Of a stretch of DNA of 35,146 nt, positions 25,739 to 35,146 are shown in pieces. Under the pieces are notes generated by a model, which saw only the letters and a list, made by a program, of their open reading frames with translations, had not been told where the DNA came from and did no database searches. Made by a program: the position numbers and the translations under genes. The DNA is taken from contig JAQTTZ010000034.1 of assembly GCA_028710485.1 (NCBI GenBank), positions 1 through 35,146 of the forward strand. Direction: 5' to 3'. Source of the stretch: Bacteriovorax sp. (lineage in GTDB: Bacteria > Bdellovibrionota > Bacteriovoracia > Bacteriovoracales > Bacteriovoracaceae). Every line of letters starts with the position of its first letter. Position 1 is the stretch's first letter.

Positions 25739-25764
25739 CTTTGTGTCCTGTAGGTCCTAAAAAA

Positions 25765-28076
<2,312 letters not shown>

Positions 28077-28112
28077 TATTTAATTCCTAATTTCCGCGTT
28101 GTCTACTGTCTC

Positions 28113-29621
28113 TTAGTATTTTTTAGTTTCTAAGAAAGCCTTAACTGCCTCTAGGATTTTAGCTTCATTTGCACCAGAGATTTCTCTCGATGTTTTAATT
28201 TCTGCCATTAAATCCGCATGTCTTGAATGGAAGAACTCAAGAACATCTTTTTCAGCGTTTCTAATTTTTGGAGTTGGAACTCCATCGAAATAACCTTTAG
28301 TCGCTATTAAAATAGAAACTGATTGATCGACAACATCAAAAGGAGCGTATTGATCTTGCTTTAGAAGTTCAACTAATCTCTCCCCTCTATTAAGCTGTCT
28401 TTTTGTCGCTTCATCTAAGTCAGATCCGAATGCAGCGAAAGCAGCGAGCTCTCTATACTGAGCAAGATCCAAACGAAGTGTACCAGCAACTTTTTTCATT
28501 GCTTTAATTTGAGCAGAACCACCAACGCGAGAAACTGAAAGACCAACGTTTACAGCTGGACGAACACCCGAGTTGAATAAATCTGATTCAAGGAAGATCT
28601 GGCCATCTGTAATTGAAATTACGTTTGTTGGAATATACGCCGAAACGTCACCTTCTTGAGTTTCAATGATTGGAAGAGCTGTTAAAGATCCAGCACCAAG
28701 AACATCAGAAACCTTACAAGCTCTTTCTAATAATCTTGAGTGAAGGAAGAAAACGTCCCCTGGAAATGCTTCACGTCCTGGTGGGCGACGAAGAAGAAGA
28801 GACATTTGTCTATAAGCTTGTGCTTGTTTAGTTAAATCATCATACACGATTAGAGCATGACGCTTACTGTCTCTATAGTATTCAGCCATTGTACATCCAG
28901 TATATGGAGCAATGAACTGCATAGGAGCAGAAGCAGAAGCTGTAGCTGAAACGATGATTGTATACTCAAGAGCACCAGCATCTTTTAATTTTTGTTGAAC
29001 TTGTCTTACTGTCGATTGTTTTTGTCCAATAGCTACGTAAACACAAACTACATCTTTACCTTTTTGGTTGATGATAGTGTCGATCGCGATGGCTGTTTTA
29101 CCAGTTTTTCTATCGCCAATGATAAGCTCTCTTTGTCCACGTCCGATTGGAATCATAGAGTCGATTGCTTTAAGACCTGTTTGAAGAGGCTCATGAACAG
29201 ATTTTCTTGCGATAATCCCTGGAGCTTTAACTTCTACAACTCTTGTTTCTTTTGATTTGATTTCACCCATTCCATCAATTGGCTCACCGATTGCGTTTAC
29301 TACGCGACCTAGAAGAGCGTCACCAACTGGAACACTTACGATTCTTTCAGTTCTCTTTACAGAAGTCCCTTCCTTAATAGACTGGTCTTCCCCAAGAATT
29401 GCGATACCGACGTTATTAGTTTCTAAGTTTAAAACCATTCCAGTTGTACCAGATGGAAACTCGACAAGTTCTCCGGCCATAACATTTTTTAACCCGAAAA
29501 CGCGAGCAATCCCGTCTCCTACAGTTAAAACAGTTCCAACTTCATCTACTTGAAGTCTTGATTGAAAGTTAGAGATTCTTTCTTTGATAATACTTGTAAT
29601 CTCTTCTGGATTCATTGCCAT
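28113..29621 (-). CDS. atpA: ATP synthase alpha subunit
   Basis: 502 residues. The non-catalytic nucleotide-binding subunit of F1. Seen: [14 protein letters not shown] at the N terminus, Walker [44 protein letters not shown], and the signature [27 protein letters not shown] precedes the ATG. It starts ten bases after atpH. Confidence 0.99.
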   Translation of the reverse strand: MAMNPEEITSIIKERISNFQSRLQVDEVGTVLTVGDGIARVFGLKNVMAGELVEFPSGTTGMVLNLETNNVGIAILGEDQSIKEGTSVKRTERIVSVPVGDALLGRVVNAIGEPIDGMGEIKSKETRVVEVKAPGIIARKSVHEPLQTGLKAIDSMIPIGRGQRELIIGDRKTGKTAIAIDTIINQKGKDVVCVYVAIGQKQSTVRQVQQKLKDAGALEYTIIVSATASASAPMQFIAPYTGCTMAEYYRDSKRHALIVYDDLTKQAQAYRQMSLLLRRPPGREAFPGDVFFLHSRLLERACKVSDVLGAGSLTALPIIETQEGDVSAYIPTNVISITDGQIFLESDLFNSGVRPAVNVGLSVSRVGGSAQIKAMKKVAGTLRLDLAQYRELAAFAAFGSDLDEATKRQLNRGERLVELLKQDQYAPFDVVDQSVSILIATKGYFDGVPTPKIRNAEKDVLEFFHSRHADLMAEIKTSREISGANEAKILEAVKAFLETKKY

Positions 29622-29631
29622 TTTTTACCTC

Positions 29632-30171
29632 TTACGAATTTAAAACACTTTCTTTAAATTTTTCTAGTTGATTTTCGAGCGTTGCATCTAGCTGAAGGTC
29701 TTCAACTGTTACTTTATATCCAGCTGATACATTTTCATTTTTTATGTATTCTAAAACTGTTTCTTTCCCGAGTTTTTGTTGAAGATAATTTTTAAGTTTT
29801 TCTTTAACGTCAGCAGGGATTTGGTCTTCACTTCCTTCAATTGTTCCTCTTAAGAAACCTTTTTTATGATCATCAATTACAATTACGTTTTTGAATATCA
29901 TCGGCATAAGGCCAATTCTTTTTTCTTGAATTAAAAAGTGAAGAAAGTTTTTTGTAATTTGAGACAAACCGAGTTTATCCATAACTGTATCTAGTACACT
30001 TAGCTTTTCTTCAATTGTAAAAACTTCTAAAAAAAGAAGAGTTTCAAGGTCGTTACTTTTATTAATTGCTTCGTTTAGAGTTGTGATCTCTTGTGCTAAA
30101 TCTAGCTTTAACTCTTCCGAGAGTTCTACTATTGATTGGGCATAGGCTTTAGCGATAATTTGCTCTTTCAT
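29632..30171 (-). CDS. atpH: ATP synthase delta subunit
   Basis: 179 residues. Delta joins the top of F1 to the peripheral stalk. The start IIAKAYAQSIVELSEELKLD is the usual A-YA-AL type N terminus. The middle FLHFLIQEKRIGLMPMIF and the C-terminal beta-alpha part (SAGYKVTVEDLQLDATLENQ) match the family. AGGAA lies upstream of the ATG. Position between the b subunits and atpA is standard. Confidence 0.93.
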   Translation of the reverse strand: MKEQIIAKAYAQSIVELSEELKLDLAQEITTLNEAINKSNDLETLLFLEVFTIEEKLSVLDTVMDKLGLSQITKNFLHFLIQEKRIGLMPMIFKNVIVIDDHKKGFLRGTIEGSEDQIPADVKEKLKNYLQQKLGKETVLEYIKNENVSAGYKVTVEDLQLDATLENQLEKFKESVLNS

Positions 30172-30192
30172 TTTATTCCTATCTACAAACTA

Positions 30193-30738
30193 TTATCTAA
30201 GTTCAGAAACAATTTTTTGTGTAGCTTTAACTTGGTAATCTTTATTGTTTTTGATCGTTGTTTTAGTACTTGATACAACCTTATTAACTAAATCGTGATT
30301 TAACTCATCAATCAATTCTGTTTTCTCGCCGTCTAATTTATTTTCGAGATCGCGCTTCATACGTGCAATTGTTGTAATCGTTTCTTCGCTTTGATTTTTG
30401 CCAAATTGAGCCGCATCTGATTCGTATTCGCCAACAATTTTTACTAACTCTGAATCTAGGTTTTTAATTTTTGTTTGAAATTTATTCAATCTTTCTTCAG
30501 CATCTTTGTTGCTCTTGGCAGCAGAATCCATTAAAGATTTAACATCATCAGCCTGTTTGTTAAATTTTTCTCTTAACGGTTTAACTACTTTTGAAAGTAT
30601 CGCTAAAAGTATTATGAAATTTATGAAGGGATACTTTAAGTCCCAGACTGAAGCTTCATGATGTACCGCCTCTTCACTTGCAACCGCAATTGAAAGAAAC
30701 GAAGAGAACAAAAATGAATAATAGATTATCGATTTCAC
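30193..30738 (-). CDS. atpF: ATP synthase b subunit with cleavable-looking leader
   Basis: 181 residues, starting at GTG with AAGGAATT upstream. A signal-peptide-like leader (MKSIIYYSFLFSSFLSIAVA, with cleavage possible after residue 20) precedes the true membrane helix (YPFINFIILLAILSKVV). The rest is a long, charged coiled coil that forms the peripheral stalk. A leader ahead of the membrane helix is found in b subunits of some delta-proteobacteria-like groups. It pairs with the b' gene just upstream. Confidence 0.88.
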   Translation of the reverse strand: MKSIIYYSFLFSSFLSIAVASEEAVHHEASVWDLKYPFINFIILLAILSKVVKPLREKFNKQADDVKSLMDSAAKSNKDAEERLNKFQTKIKNLDSELVKIVGEYESDAAQFGKNQSEETITTIARMKRDLENKLDGEKTELIDELNHDLVNKVVSSTKTTIKNNKDYQVKATQKIVSELR

Positions 30739-30747
30739 TATAATTCC

Positions 30748-31209
30748 TTATTTAGTAAGTTTTTCAACAAGATTTGCCGCCAGCTTGTCTGCTTCGGCCA
30801 TAATGATTGTTCGTTTTTCCGACATTTCTTTTTTGATTTTAGATTTTCTGTCTTCATATTCTGAACTAAGTTTGTCTTCTTCAGATTTTAGAATTTCTTT
30901 TTCTTTGTTTAAAATATCAGATTTCTTTTTTTGAGTTACGCTCTGTGAATCTTGGTGGGTTTTTTCAATTTTCGCTTTGTATTGCTCTGCTAAATCTTCA
31001 GATTTTTTATAAACATTGTGAGCGTTTGATTCTAACTTTGTTGTTTTACTTTCTCTAAGCTCCAGTACTTCTTGAATTTTTTTAAACAATAAAGGTGCAA
31101 TAGTATTAAATAATACCAGCAAAATTCCAAATTGAATGAGTGCTGTTTGATCGATCTTTAGGGCTTTTAAAATTATTACAATCGTATCCATTGTCTTATA
31201 TAACTCCAT
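30748..31209 (-). CDS. atpF': ATP synthase b' subunit
   Basis: About 153 residues from the ATG at 31209. One membrane helix (TALIQFGILLVLFNTIAPLLF) is followed by a continuous coiled coil (LELRESKTTKLESNAHN onward). It resembles the second b-type subunit of heterodimeric peripheral stalks. The start is uncertain: the frame opens at a TTG at 31236 with GGAAG nearby, and another ATG at 31191 gives MDTIVIILKALKIDQ, which fits the shortest homologous starts. The stop lies nine bases before atpF. First gene of the ATP synthase set; subunits a and c are not found here. Confidence 0.82.
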   Translation of the reverse strand: MELYKTMDTIVIILKALKIDQTALIQFGILLVLFNTIAPLLFKKIQEVLELRESKTTKLESNAHNVYKKSEDLAEQYKAKIEKTHQDSQSVTQKKKSDILNKEKEILKSEEDKLSSEYEDRKSKIKKEMSEKRTIIMAEADKLAANLVEKLTK

Positions 31210-31300
31210 ATAGCTCGAGTTTTTTACTCTCGACAAGATCTTCCGAGTAGCGAAAGCCCGTTAAAATAATATTGATATCACTGAATATTTTTTTCACTTA

Positions 31301-31329
31301 TGAATAATGTTTTAAGTGGTTATCGTCAA
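31301..31329 (-). promoter_or_regulatory. Candidate promoter of the atp operon
   Basis: On the minus strand TTGACG (31329-31324) and TATTCA (31306-31301) are 17 bases apart. Transcription would start near 31294, some 60-85 bases before the b' start codon. The -35 matches five of six consensus bases; the -10 is weaker. Confidence 0.5.
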
Positions 31330-31357
31330 GAAAATTTAAGGTAATTGTAACTTAACG

Positions 31358-31373
31358 CACTCAAGCTTGAGTG
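31358..31373. repeat. Perfect 16-base palindrome at the bactofilin stop
   Basis: CACTCAAGCTTGAGTG reads the same on both strands and covers the last codons and stop of the bactofilin gene. On the plus strand it is followed at once by TTTTTCTT, as in a terminator; on the minus strand, the direction of the genes, there is no T-run. Confidence 0.6.
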
Positions 31374-31711
31374 TTTTTCTTATCTCGCATTTTAGTTGTG
31401 CCGTGAAATATTACGCCCTCTTCCACAATAAGACTTGGCGTTGTGATAATACCTTCAAATCTGGCCGGCTTTAAGATTTCAACGCGAGAACTCGCTTTGA
31501 TATTCCCTTTAACTGATCCGGCAATGATAATGATATTGGCGTTGATATCGGCATTAATAATCGCCCCTTCTGATATTACGACTGTGTCATTGGAGAAAAC
31601 GCTTCCGTTTACGATCCCTGCAATTCTGGCAGTGCCATTGAAAGATAAGTTTCCTTCAAATTTACAACCTTCTTCGATAATGGCAGATACTTCTCCACGG
31701 CGCCTTTGCAT
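31361..31711 (-). CDS. Bactofilin family cytoskeletal protein
   Basis: 116 residues. The whole protein after about residue 7 is the bactofilin beta-helix: repeated short strands such as SAIIEEGCKFEGNLSF, GTARIAGIVNGSVFS, TVVISEGAIINADINAN, IIIIAGSVKGNIKAS, ending VEEGVIFHGTTKM. Bactofilins polymerise without nucleotide into filaments that shape cells or position ParABS and other machinery. Its place directly after parB fits the latter role. AAGGATG precedes the ATG. An 8-base inverted repeat lies in its leader. Confidence 0.93.
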   Translation of the reverse strand: MQRRRGEVSAIIEEGCKFEGNLSFNGTARIAGIVNGSVFSNDTVVISEGAIINADINANIIIIAGSVKGNIKASSRVEILKPARFEGIITTPSLIVEEGVIFHGTTKMRDKKNTQA

Positions 31712-31734
31712 GACTTCATCCTTGAGTATGAATT

Positions 31735-31766
31735 GGTCCTATGGGGGCAGTTTGCTTTATAGGACC
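31735..31766. repeat. 8-base inverted repeat in the bactofilin leader
   Basis: GGTCCTAT (31735-31742) and ATAGGACC (31759-31766) are perfect inverted copies 16 bases apart, centred about 40 bases upstream of the bactofilin ATG. On the minus strand the upstream arm overlaps a TATAAA sequence that could be a -10 box, so the repeat could be an operator; it could also form an RNA stem. It lies between the parB stop and the bactofilin start. Confidence 0.55.
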
Positions 31767-31800
31767 GATATTCTTTTAACTTTGTAATTCTTACTTAATT

Positions 31801-32760
31801 CTATTTCGATAATAGAAATTCGTAAATATCGTTAAATTCTGCTTCATTGCTAAATTTAAGAACGATCTGGCCTGTTCCATTTTTTCCAGAATTAATACCA
31901 AAGTGGTACCCTGTCTTTTGTTCAAGAGTCTTTCTAAATTGATCAAGTTTTTCATCAAAGAAGGGATTTTTGCGGACTGCTTTTTCTTTAAGCGGCTTTT
32001 TAGCCTTAATGCCGTTTTCTAAATCTCGAACTGACCAACCATTGACTACAGCCTCATTGGCCAGCCTAATGGCTTCCTCGCGCTCTTTAACCGCTGCTAA
32101 TATCTTCGCATGCCCAAATGAAAGCATTTCTTTTTGAAGTAGATCGATTACTGGACGTGGCAGATTGAGAATTCTCAAAAAGTTGGCAACTGTAGAGCGC
32201 TCTTTTCCAAGCTTCTTGGCTACATCTTCTTGAGTTAATTTGTATTCATTCATTAGTTGATAATAAGCGAGTGCTTCTTCAACACAGTTTAAATCTGAAC
32301 GCTGGACGTTTTCGATAATCGACATGATCATTTTTTCACGATCAGTCGCTCTTTTTACGACGACAGGTACTTGTTCAAGTCCTGCTTTTTTAGCAGCCCT
32401 TAGACGTCTCTCTCCTGCGATTAGTTCAAATTGCCCATTTTCTAATTCAGCCACGACTAACGGCTGAATGATTCCATTTTCTTTTATTGATTCGGCTAGT
32501 TCTTCAAGGTCTTTTTCTTTGAATATTTTTCTTGGTTGGTTTGGATTCGTTTTAATTGAACCAACATCAACCAAAAGAGGAGAAGTCTCATAGCGTATTT
32601 CTATTTCTCTTTCCTGTTCTTGCTCTTGTTCTTGCGCTTGTTCACGTTCTTCAGTCTGATTTCCAAATTTATTATTATAAGTTTGATTAACCACCGATTG
32701 CGGAGTCGACTCTTGAAGTAATGAAGCGATTCCTTTTCCTAGTGCTAGTTTCTTGGCCAT
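31801..32760 (-). CDS. parB: Chromosome-partitioning protein ParB
   Basis: 319 residues. A CTP-dependent clamp that loads at parS and marks the origin for segregation. N-terminal LGKGIASLL is the short ParA-stimulating peptide region; then a Glu/Gln-rich stretch (EREQAQEQEQEQEREIEI, about 38-55); then the ParB/Srx nuclease-like CTP-binding domain (SIKTNPNQPRKIF, IIQPLVV, ELIAGERRLRAAKKAG); then the HTH (LTQEDVAKKLGKERSTVANF); and a C-terminal dimer domain. GGAG precedes the ATG. It is 23 bases after parA. Confidence 0.96.
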   Translation of the reverse strand: MAKKLALGKGIASLLQESTPQSVVNQTYNNKFGNQTEEREQAQEQEQEQEREIEIRYETSPLLVDVGSIKTNPNQPRKIFKEKDLEELAESIKENGIIQPLVVAELENGQFELIAGERRLRAAKKAGLEQVPVVVKRATDREKMIMSIIENVQRSDLNCVEEALAYYQLMNEYKLTQEDVAKKLGKERSTVANFLRILNLPRPVIDLLQKEMLSFGHAKILAAVKEREEAIRLANEAVVNGWSVRDLENGIKAKKPLKEKAVRKNPFFDEKLDQFRKTLEQKTGYHFGINSGKNGTGQIVLKFSNEAEFNDIYEFLLSK

Positions 32761-32783
32761 AACAACTCCGTAAGCTTTAAGCT

Positions 32784-33704
32784 CTAAATTTGGATTCCAT
32801 CAAAATTAATAGTTTCTAGAGCTGGAATAATTTCGAGTAATTCTTCTTCTGGAAGTTTTATTTCCGCAGGAGAAACTCTTCCTGTTCCATTGTTTCTAGC
32901 CGTTGTTTCTTTTGAATTTTCTCTTGAGTTACCTTTAAAACGCTCTTTCAGAATGAGCTCTTTCGCCAGCGCTAAATAGGCTTCACTGCCCTTTGATTCG
33001 ATATCATAAAGAATGATTGGTTTACCAAAACTTGGACATTCAGCAAGCTTCACATTTCTTGGAATAATTGTGTTGAAAACAACATCGCCAAAATGAGTTT
33101 TTATTTCATTAACGACTTGCTTGTGCAGACCAGAGCGAGAATCAAACATCGTTAATAAAATTCCATCTAATTCTAAATCTGGATTTAATGACGAACGGAT
33201 TAATTTAACTGTATTTAATAATTGAGCGAGACCTTCCATTGCTAAAAACTCAGTTTGCATTGGAACAATATATGAGTGAGCCGCATTGAGCGCGTTAACT
33301 GTTAAAAGACCTAGCGATGGAGGACAATCAATGATGATATAGTCGTAATCTTTTTCAATGGCCTTAAAGGCATTTTTTAATTTCGATTCACGAGCAAACA
33401 AGCTCACTAGTTCAATCTCAGCACCAGATAAATTATTATCAGAAGGACAAATATCAAAGCATGGAAGCTCTGATTCATAGATAGCTTCTTTCAAGCTAAT
33501 CTGCCCAATAAGAGCGTGATAAATATTTCTTCCCGCAAATTTATCTTTTGATAAGCCAATGCTAATACTTCCATTGCCCTGTGGGTCAAGGTCAATTAGT
33601 AGAGTCTTTTTCTCAGCTACTGCTAGACACGCCGCCAAATTTACTGAAGATGTGGTTTTACCTACTCCACCTTTCTGGTTCATCATTGCTATGATTTTAG
33701 CCAT
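32784..33704 (-). CDS. parA: Chromosome-partitioning ATPase ParA
   Basis: 306 residues. Deviant Walker A ATPase: NQKGGVGKTTSSVNLA (about 9-24), Walker B-like YIIIDCPPSLG, VPMQTEFLAMEGL and VLLTMFDSR-type segment (ILLTMFDSRSGLH). The canonical ParA ends near residue 255; the last ~50 residues (charged, then Pro/Glu-rich, ending FDGIQI) are an extension. It works with ParB and parS to separate replicated origins. AGGAATC precedes the ATG. It lies 50 bases after rsmG and may also have its own promoter. Confidence 0.96.
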   Translation of the reverse strand: MAKIIAMMNQKGGVGKTTSSVNLAACLAVAEKKTLLIDLDPQGNGSISIGLSKDKFAGRNIYHALIGQISLKEAIYESELPCFDICPSDNNLSGAEIELVSLFARESKLKNAFKAIEKDYDYIIIDCPPSLGLLTVNALNAAHSYIVPMQTEFLAMEGLAQLLNTVKLIRSSLNPDLELDGILLTMFDSRSGLHKQVVNEIKTHFGDVVFNTIIPRNVKLAECPSFGKPIILYDIESKGSEAYLALAKELILKERFKGNSRENSKETTARNNGTGRVSPAEIKLPEEELLEIIPALETINFDGIQI

Positions 33705-33735
33705 TTATGATTCCTTTTTTTGTAATTGTAGTGTA

Positions 33736-33741
33736 TTTATA
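33736..33741 (-). promoter_or_regulatory. Possible -10 box upstream of parA
   Basis: TATAAA on the minus strand at 33741-33736, about 30 bases before the parA ATG, in the short rsmG-parA gap. The -35 region 17 bases upstream is poor (GTTACT), so this is tentative. Confidence 0.25.
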
Positions 33742-33754
33742 CAAGCTTAATCTA

Positions 33755-34393
33755 TTAAAGTAACTCAGAAAATTTAATAATTTTTTCTGTTTGAATTGTT
33801 CCACGTAGAACTTTTCTATTTTTGAATCCTAACAACATTCGACCTTCAGTACCAGGAACATCATAAGACTTTTCTTCAATCAATTCCCAATCCTTCTCGA
33901 GTAATTCTTCGATCTCTTCTAATTCATAAAAGTTTGGCCCCTTGTAGAAAAAGACATAGAGAGTTTTATTAGTGCGTAACAATGGCAGATAATCTGAAAC
34001 TTTTCCCACGGCCTTAAAAGTTATAACCACATCCATATCAAAATCTATAACTTCTAGTCTCTGATGTTTTAATTTGGCATTTGTCAAACCCAGGCTGTTT
34101 GCAATCTTTTGGACCGCCTGAGCTTTTTTAGCACGAGCATCAAATCCAATAAATTTTTTATCTGGGTTAATAAAAGCAAGAGGCAGAATTGGAAAACCAC
34201 CACCGAAGCCAACATCCACCAACAGCTTGGTTACCTCTAGCGCATTATTAAAAACCTTACTTTCTGTTTGAGGAAGAATGGAGTCGATAATTTGTTTTTG
34301 ATAAAATTCTTCCGGACTTTGAATTTTGGTTAAATTAATACCGGCAAATTCGCCGGTCAGCAGATCTAAGTACTTTTTGCTAAAATCTTTCAT
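33755..34393 (-). CDS. rsmG: 16S rRNA (guanine-527-N7)-methyltransferase
   Basis: 212 residues. RsmG (GidB) methylates G527 of 16S rRNA using S-adenosylmethionine. The SAM-binding loop is VDVGFGGGFPILPLAF, followed by FIGFDARAKKAQAV, and VITFKAVGKVSDYLPLL in place of the usual RAV region. The start ATG shares one base with the mnmG stop (TAATG), so the two genes are coupled in the classical mnmG-rsmG-parA-parB order near the origin. The 3' end contains a parS-like sequence. Confidence 0.93.
   Translation of the reverse strand: MKDFSKKYLDLLTGEFAGINLTKIQSPEEFYQKQIIDSILPQTESKVFNNALEVTKLLVDVGFGGGFPILPLAFINPDKKFIGFDARAKKAQAVQKIANSLGLTNAKLKHQRLEVIDFDMDVVITFKAVGKVSDYLPLLRTNKTLYVFFYKGPNFYELEEIEELLEKDWELIEEKSYDVPGTEGRMLLGFKNRKVLRGTIQTEKIIKFSELL
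33797..33812 (-). promoter_or_regulatory. parS-like ParB binding site
   Basis: On the minus strand AGTTCTACGTGGAACA matches the bacterial parS consensus (TGTTCCACGTGGAACA form) at 14 of 16 positions. It lies inside the 3' end of rsmG, about 90 bases upstream of parA. parS sites commonly cluster near parAB and the origin, and ParB is encoded next door. Confidence 0.6.
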
Positions 34394-35146
34394 TAAATTA
34401 TGTTCCCGGCCACATATGCTAAGGTAGCGGGTCTTATTCCTTCTATTCTTTGCAATTGGGCGAATGTTTCAGGTTTTATTGTTCTAATTCTCAGTTTGCA
34501 CTCAAATGAAATATTTTTTGAATCAACCAAAGATTCCCAATTGAGCTTCTTCTTCCCTAATCTATTTATCTTCTCTGATTCGATAATTGCTCTGTCAATA
34601 TAACCTTCGTACTTCACAGAGATTGCAACTGTACGAACTACATCTAGGTTAAAGCTAATTCCAAATCGTTTTGTTTCACGATCAAGAACTATAACTGGAC
34701 TATTGTCTGGTCTTTTTAACAGCTCCTTAAAACTTATATTGATATCAAGTGGCCCATAACTATATTCTTGGAAGTATTTTCTGGTTTCCTCATTAGTGTA
34801 AATCATGGTCGAATCGACTAATTTCTTCAAAAGCTCCACTTCTTCCAAGAAATCTTCCTGATATTGGTCTAATTTTGCAAATAAACCGAGTTCCCTTCTA
34901 TATTTTCTCATGCGCGAGATAGTATTGTCTTCACGGACATATAATCTATTTTCAGAACGAGCTGTAAACAATCTATAAGGCTCATCACGCTTACTTGTGA
35001 CTAAATCCTCGATCATAACACCGATATAAGAATCACTCCTATCTAAAACAAGTGGTTCTCTCTGCATAACGGCTAAACTAGCATTAATTCCCGCCATAAT
35101 TCCTTGTCCCGCAGCTTCTTCGTAGCCAGAAGTCCCACAAACCTGG
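34393..35146 (-). CDS. mnmG: tRNA modification enzyme MnmG, C-terminal part (partial)
   Basis: The frame is open to the right edge, so the N-terminal FAD-binding part lies outside. The visible 250 residues begin QVCGTSGYEEAAGQGIMAGI and continue with RSDSYIGVMIEDLVT, DEPYRLFTARSENRLYVRED, and the C-terminal helical domain (YEGYIDRAI, IEGIRPATLAYVAG). MnmG with MnmE makes the carboxymethylaminomethyl group on wobble uridines of certain tRNAs. An apparent ATG start at 35097 is internal. It is translationally coupled to rsmG. Confidence 0.95.
   Translation of the reverse strand, partial: QVCGTSGYEEAAGQGIMAGINASLAVMQREPLVLDRSDSYIGVMIEDLVTSKRDEPYRLFTARSENRLYVREDNTISRMRKYRRELGLFAKLDQYQEDFLEEVELLKKLVDSTMIYTNEETRKYFQEYSYGPLDINISFKELLKRPDNSPVIVLDRETKRFGISFNLDVVRTVAISVKYEGYIDRAIIESEKINRLGKKKLNWESLVDSKNISFECKLRIRTIKPETFAQLQRIEGIRPATLAYVAGNII

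Overview
The window is AT-rich, densely packed bacterial chromosome, most likely from the Bdellovibrionota and probably the Bacteriovorax/Peredibacter/Halobacteriovorax side. This is inferred from gene order and protein character, not from an rRNA gene. The right end carries mnmG-rsmG-parA-parB-bactofilin followed by the F1Fo-ATPase genes b', b, delta, alpha, gamma, beta, epsilon, all on the minus strand. As far as I recall, that arrangement is typical of Bdellovibrio relatives and lies near the replication origin. There are many secreted or outer-membrane proteins of unknown function, as expected in that group. I see no tRNA, rRNA, CRISPR array, insertion sequence or prophage.

Left part (1-5131, plus strand): the end of an outer-membrane barrel gene, then a tight run of a CFI-box protein, an LptF/LptG permease, def, fmt and rpe (LPS export, N-formylmethionine metabolism and the pentose phosphate pathway). 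A terminator-bearing leader and a small membrane protein with an ankyrin-like tail follow. A small barrel protein (5128-5586, minus) converges on it. Next is the histidine-utilisation set hutH-hutU (coupled), a strong terminator, and hutI with its own sigma70-like promoter. Together these take histidine to formiminoglutamate; the last step (hutG or hutF) is not here.

Middle (10.4-16 kb): mostly single genes. They are a two-Kazal-domain lipoprotein, a TlpA-like thioredoxin, a tiny type IV pilin-like protein, glycerol kinase, a membrane-anchored coiled-coil protein with an 87-bp tandem duplication, and a large secreted protein with a caspase-like His/Cys pair.

16.1-21.2 kb (minus) is one apparent operon, transcribed as small HTH/coiled-coil protein, outer-membrane protein, NAD+-type DNA ligase, RadA. 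The ligase has unusual substitutions at two adenylation-pocket positions. A divergent patatin-like lipase follows (21.3-22.5 kb), then a gene whose reading frame is broken twice (22604-23048), and a 698-residue secreted protein of unknown function (23.1-25.2 kb, minus).

25.3-35.1 kb (minus) is the energy and chromosome-segregation block. ATP synthase genes for a and c are not in the window. A near-consensus parS site lies inside the 3' end of rsmG, next to parAB. The best candidates for new biology are the divergent ligase operon, the secreted caspase-like protein, the double-Kazal lipoprotein, the frameshifted Cys-rich gene, and the inverted repeat in front of the bactofilin gene. All functional statements rest on reading motifs by eye; no search was run.
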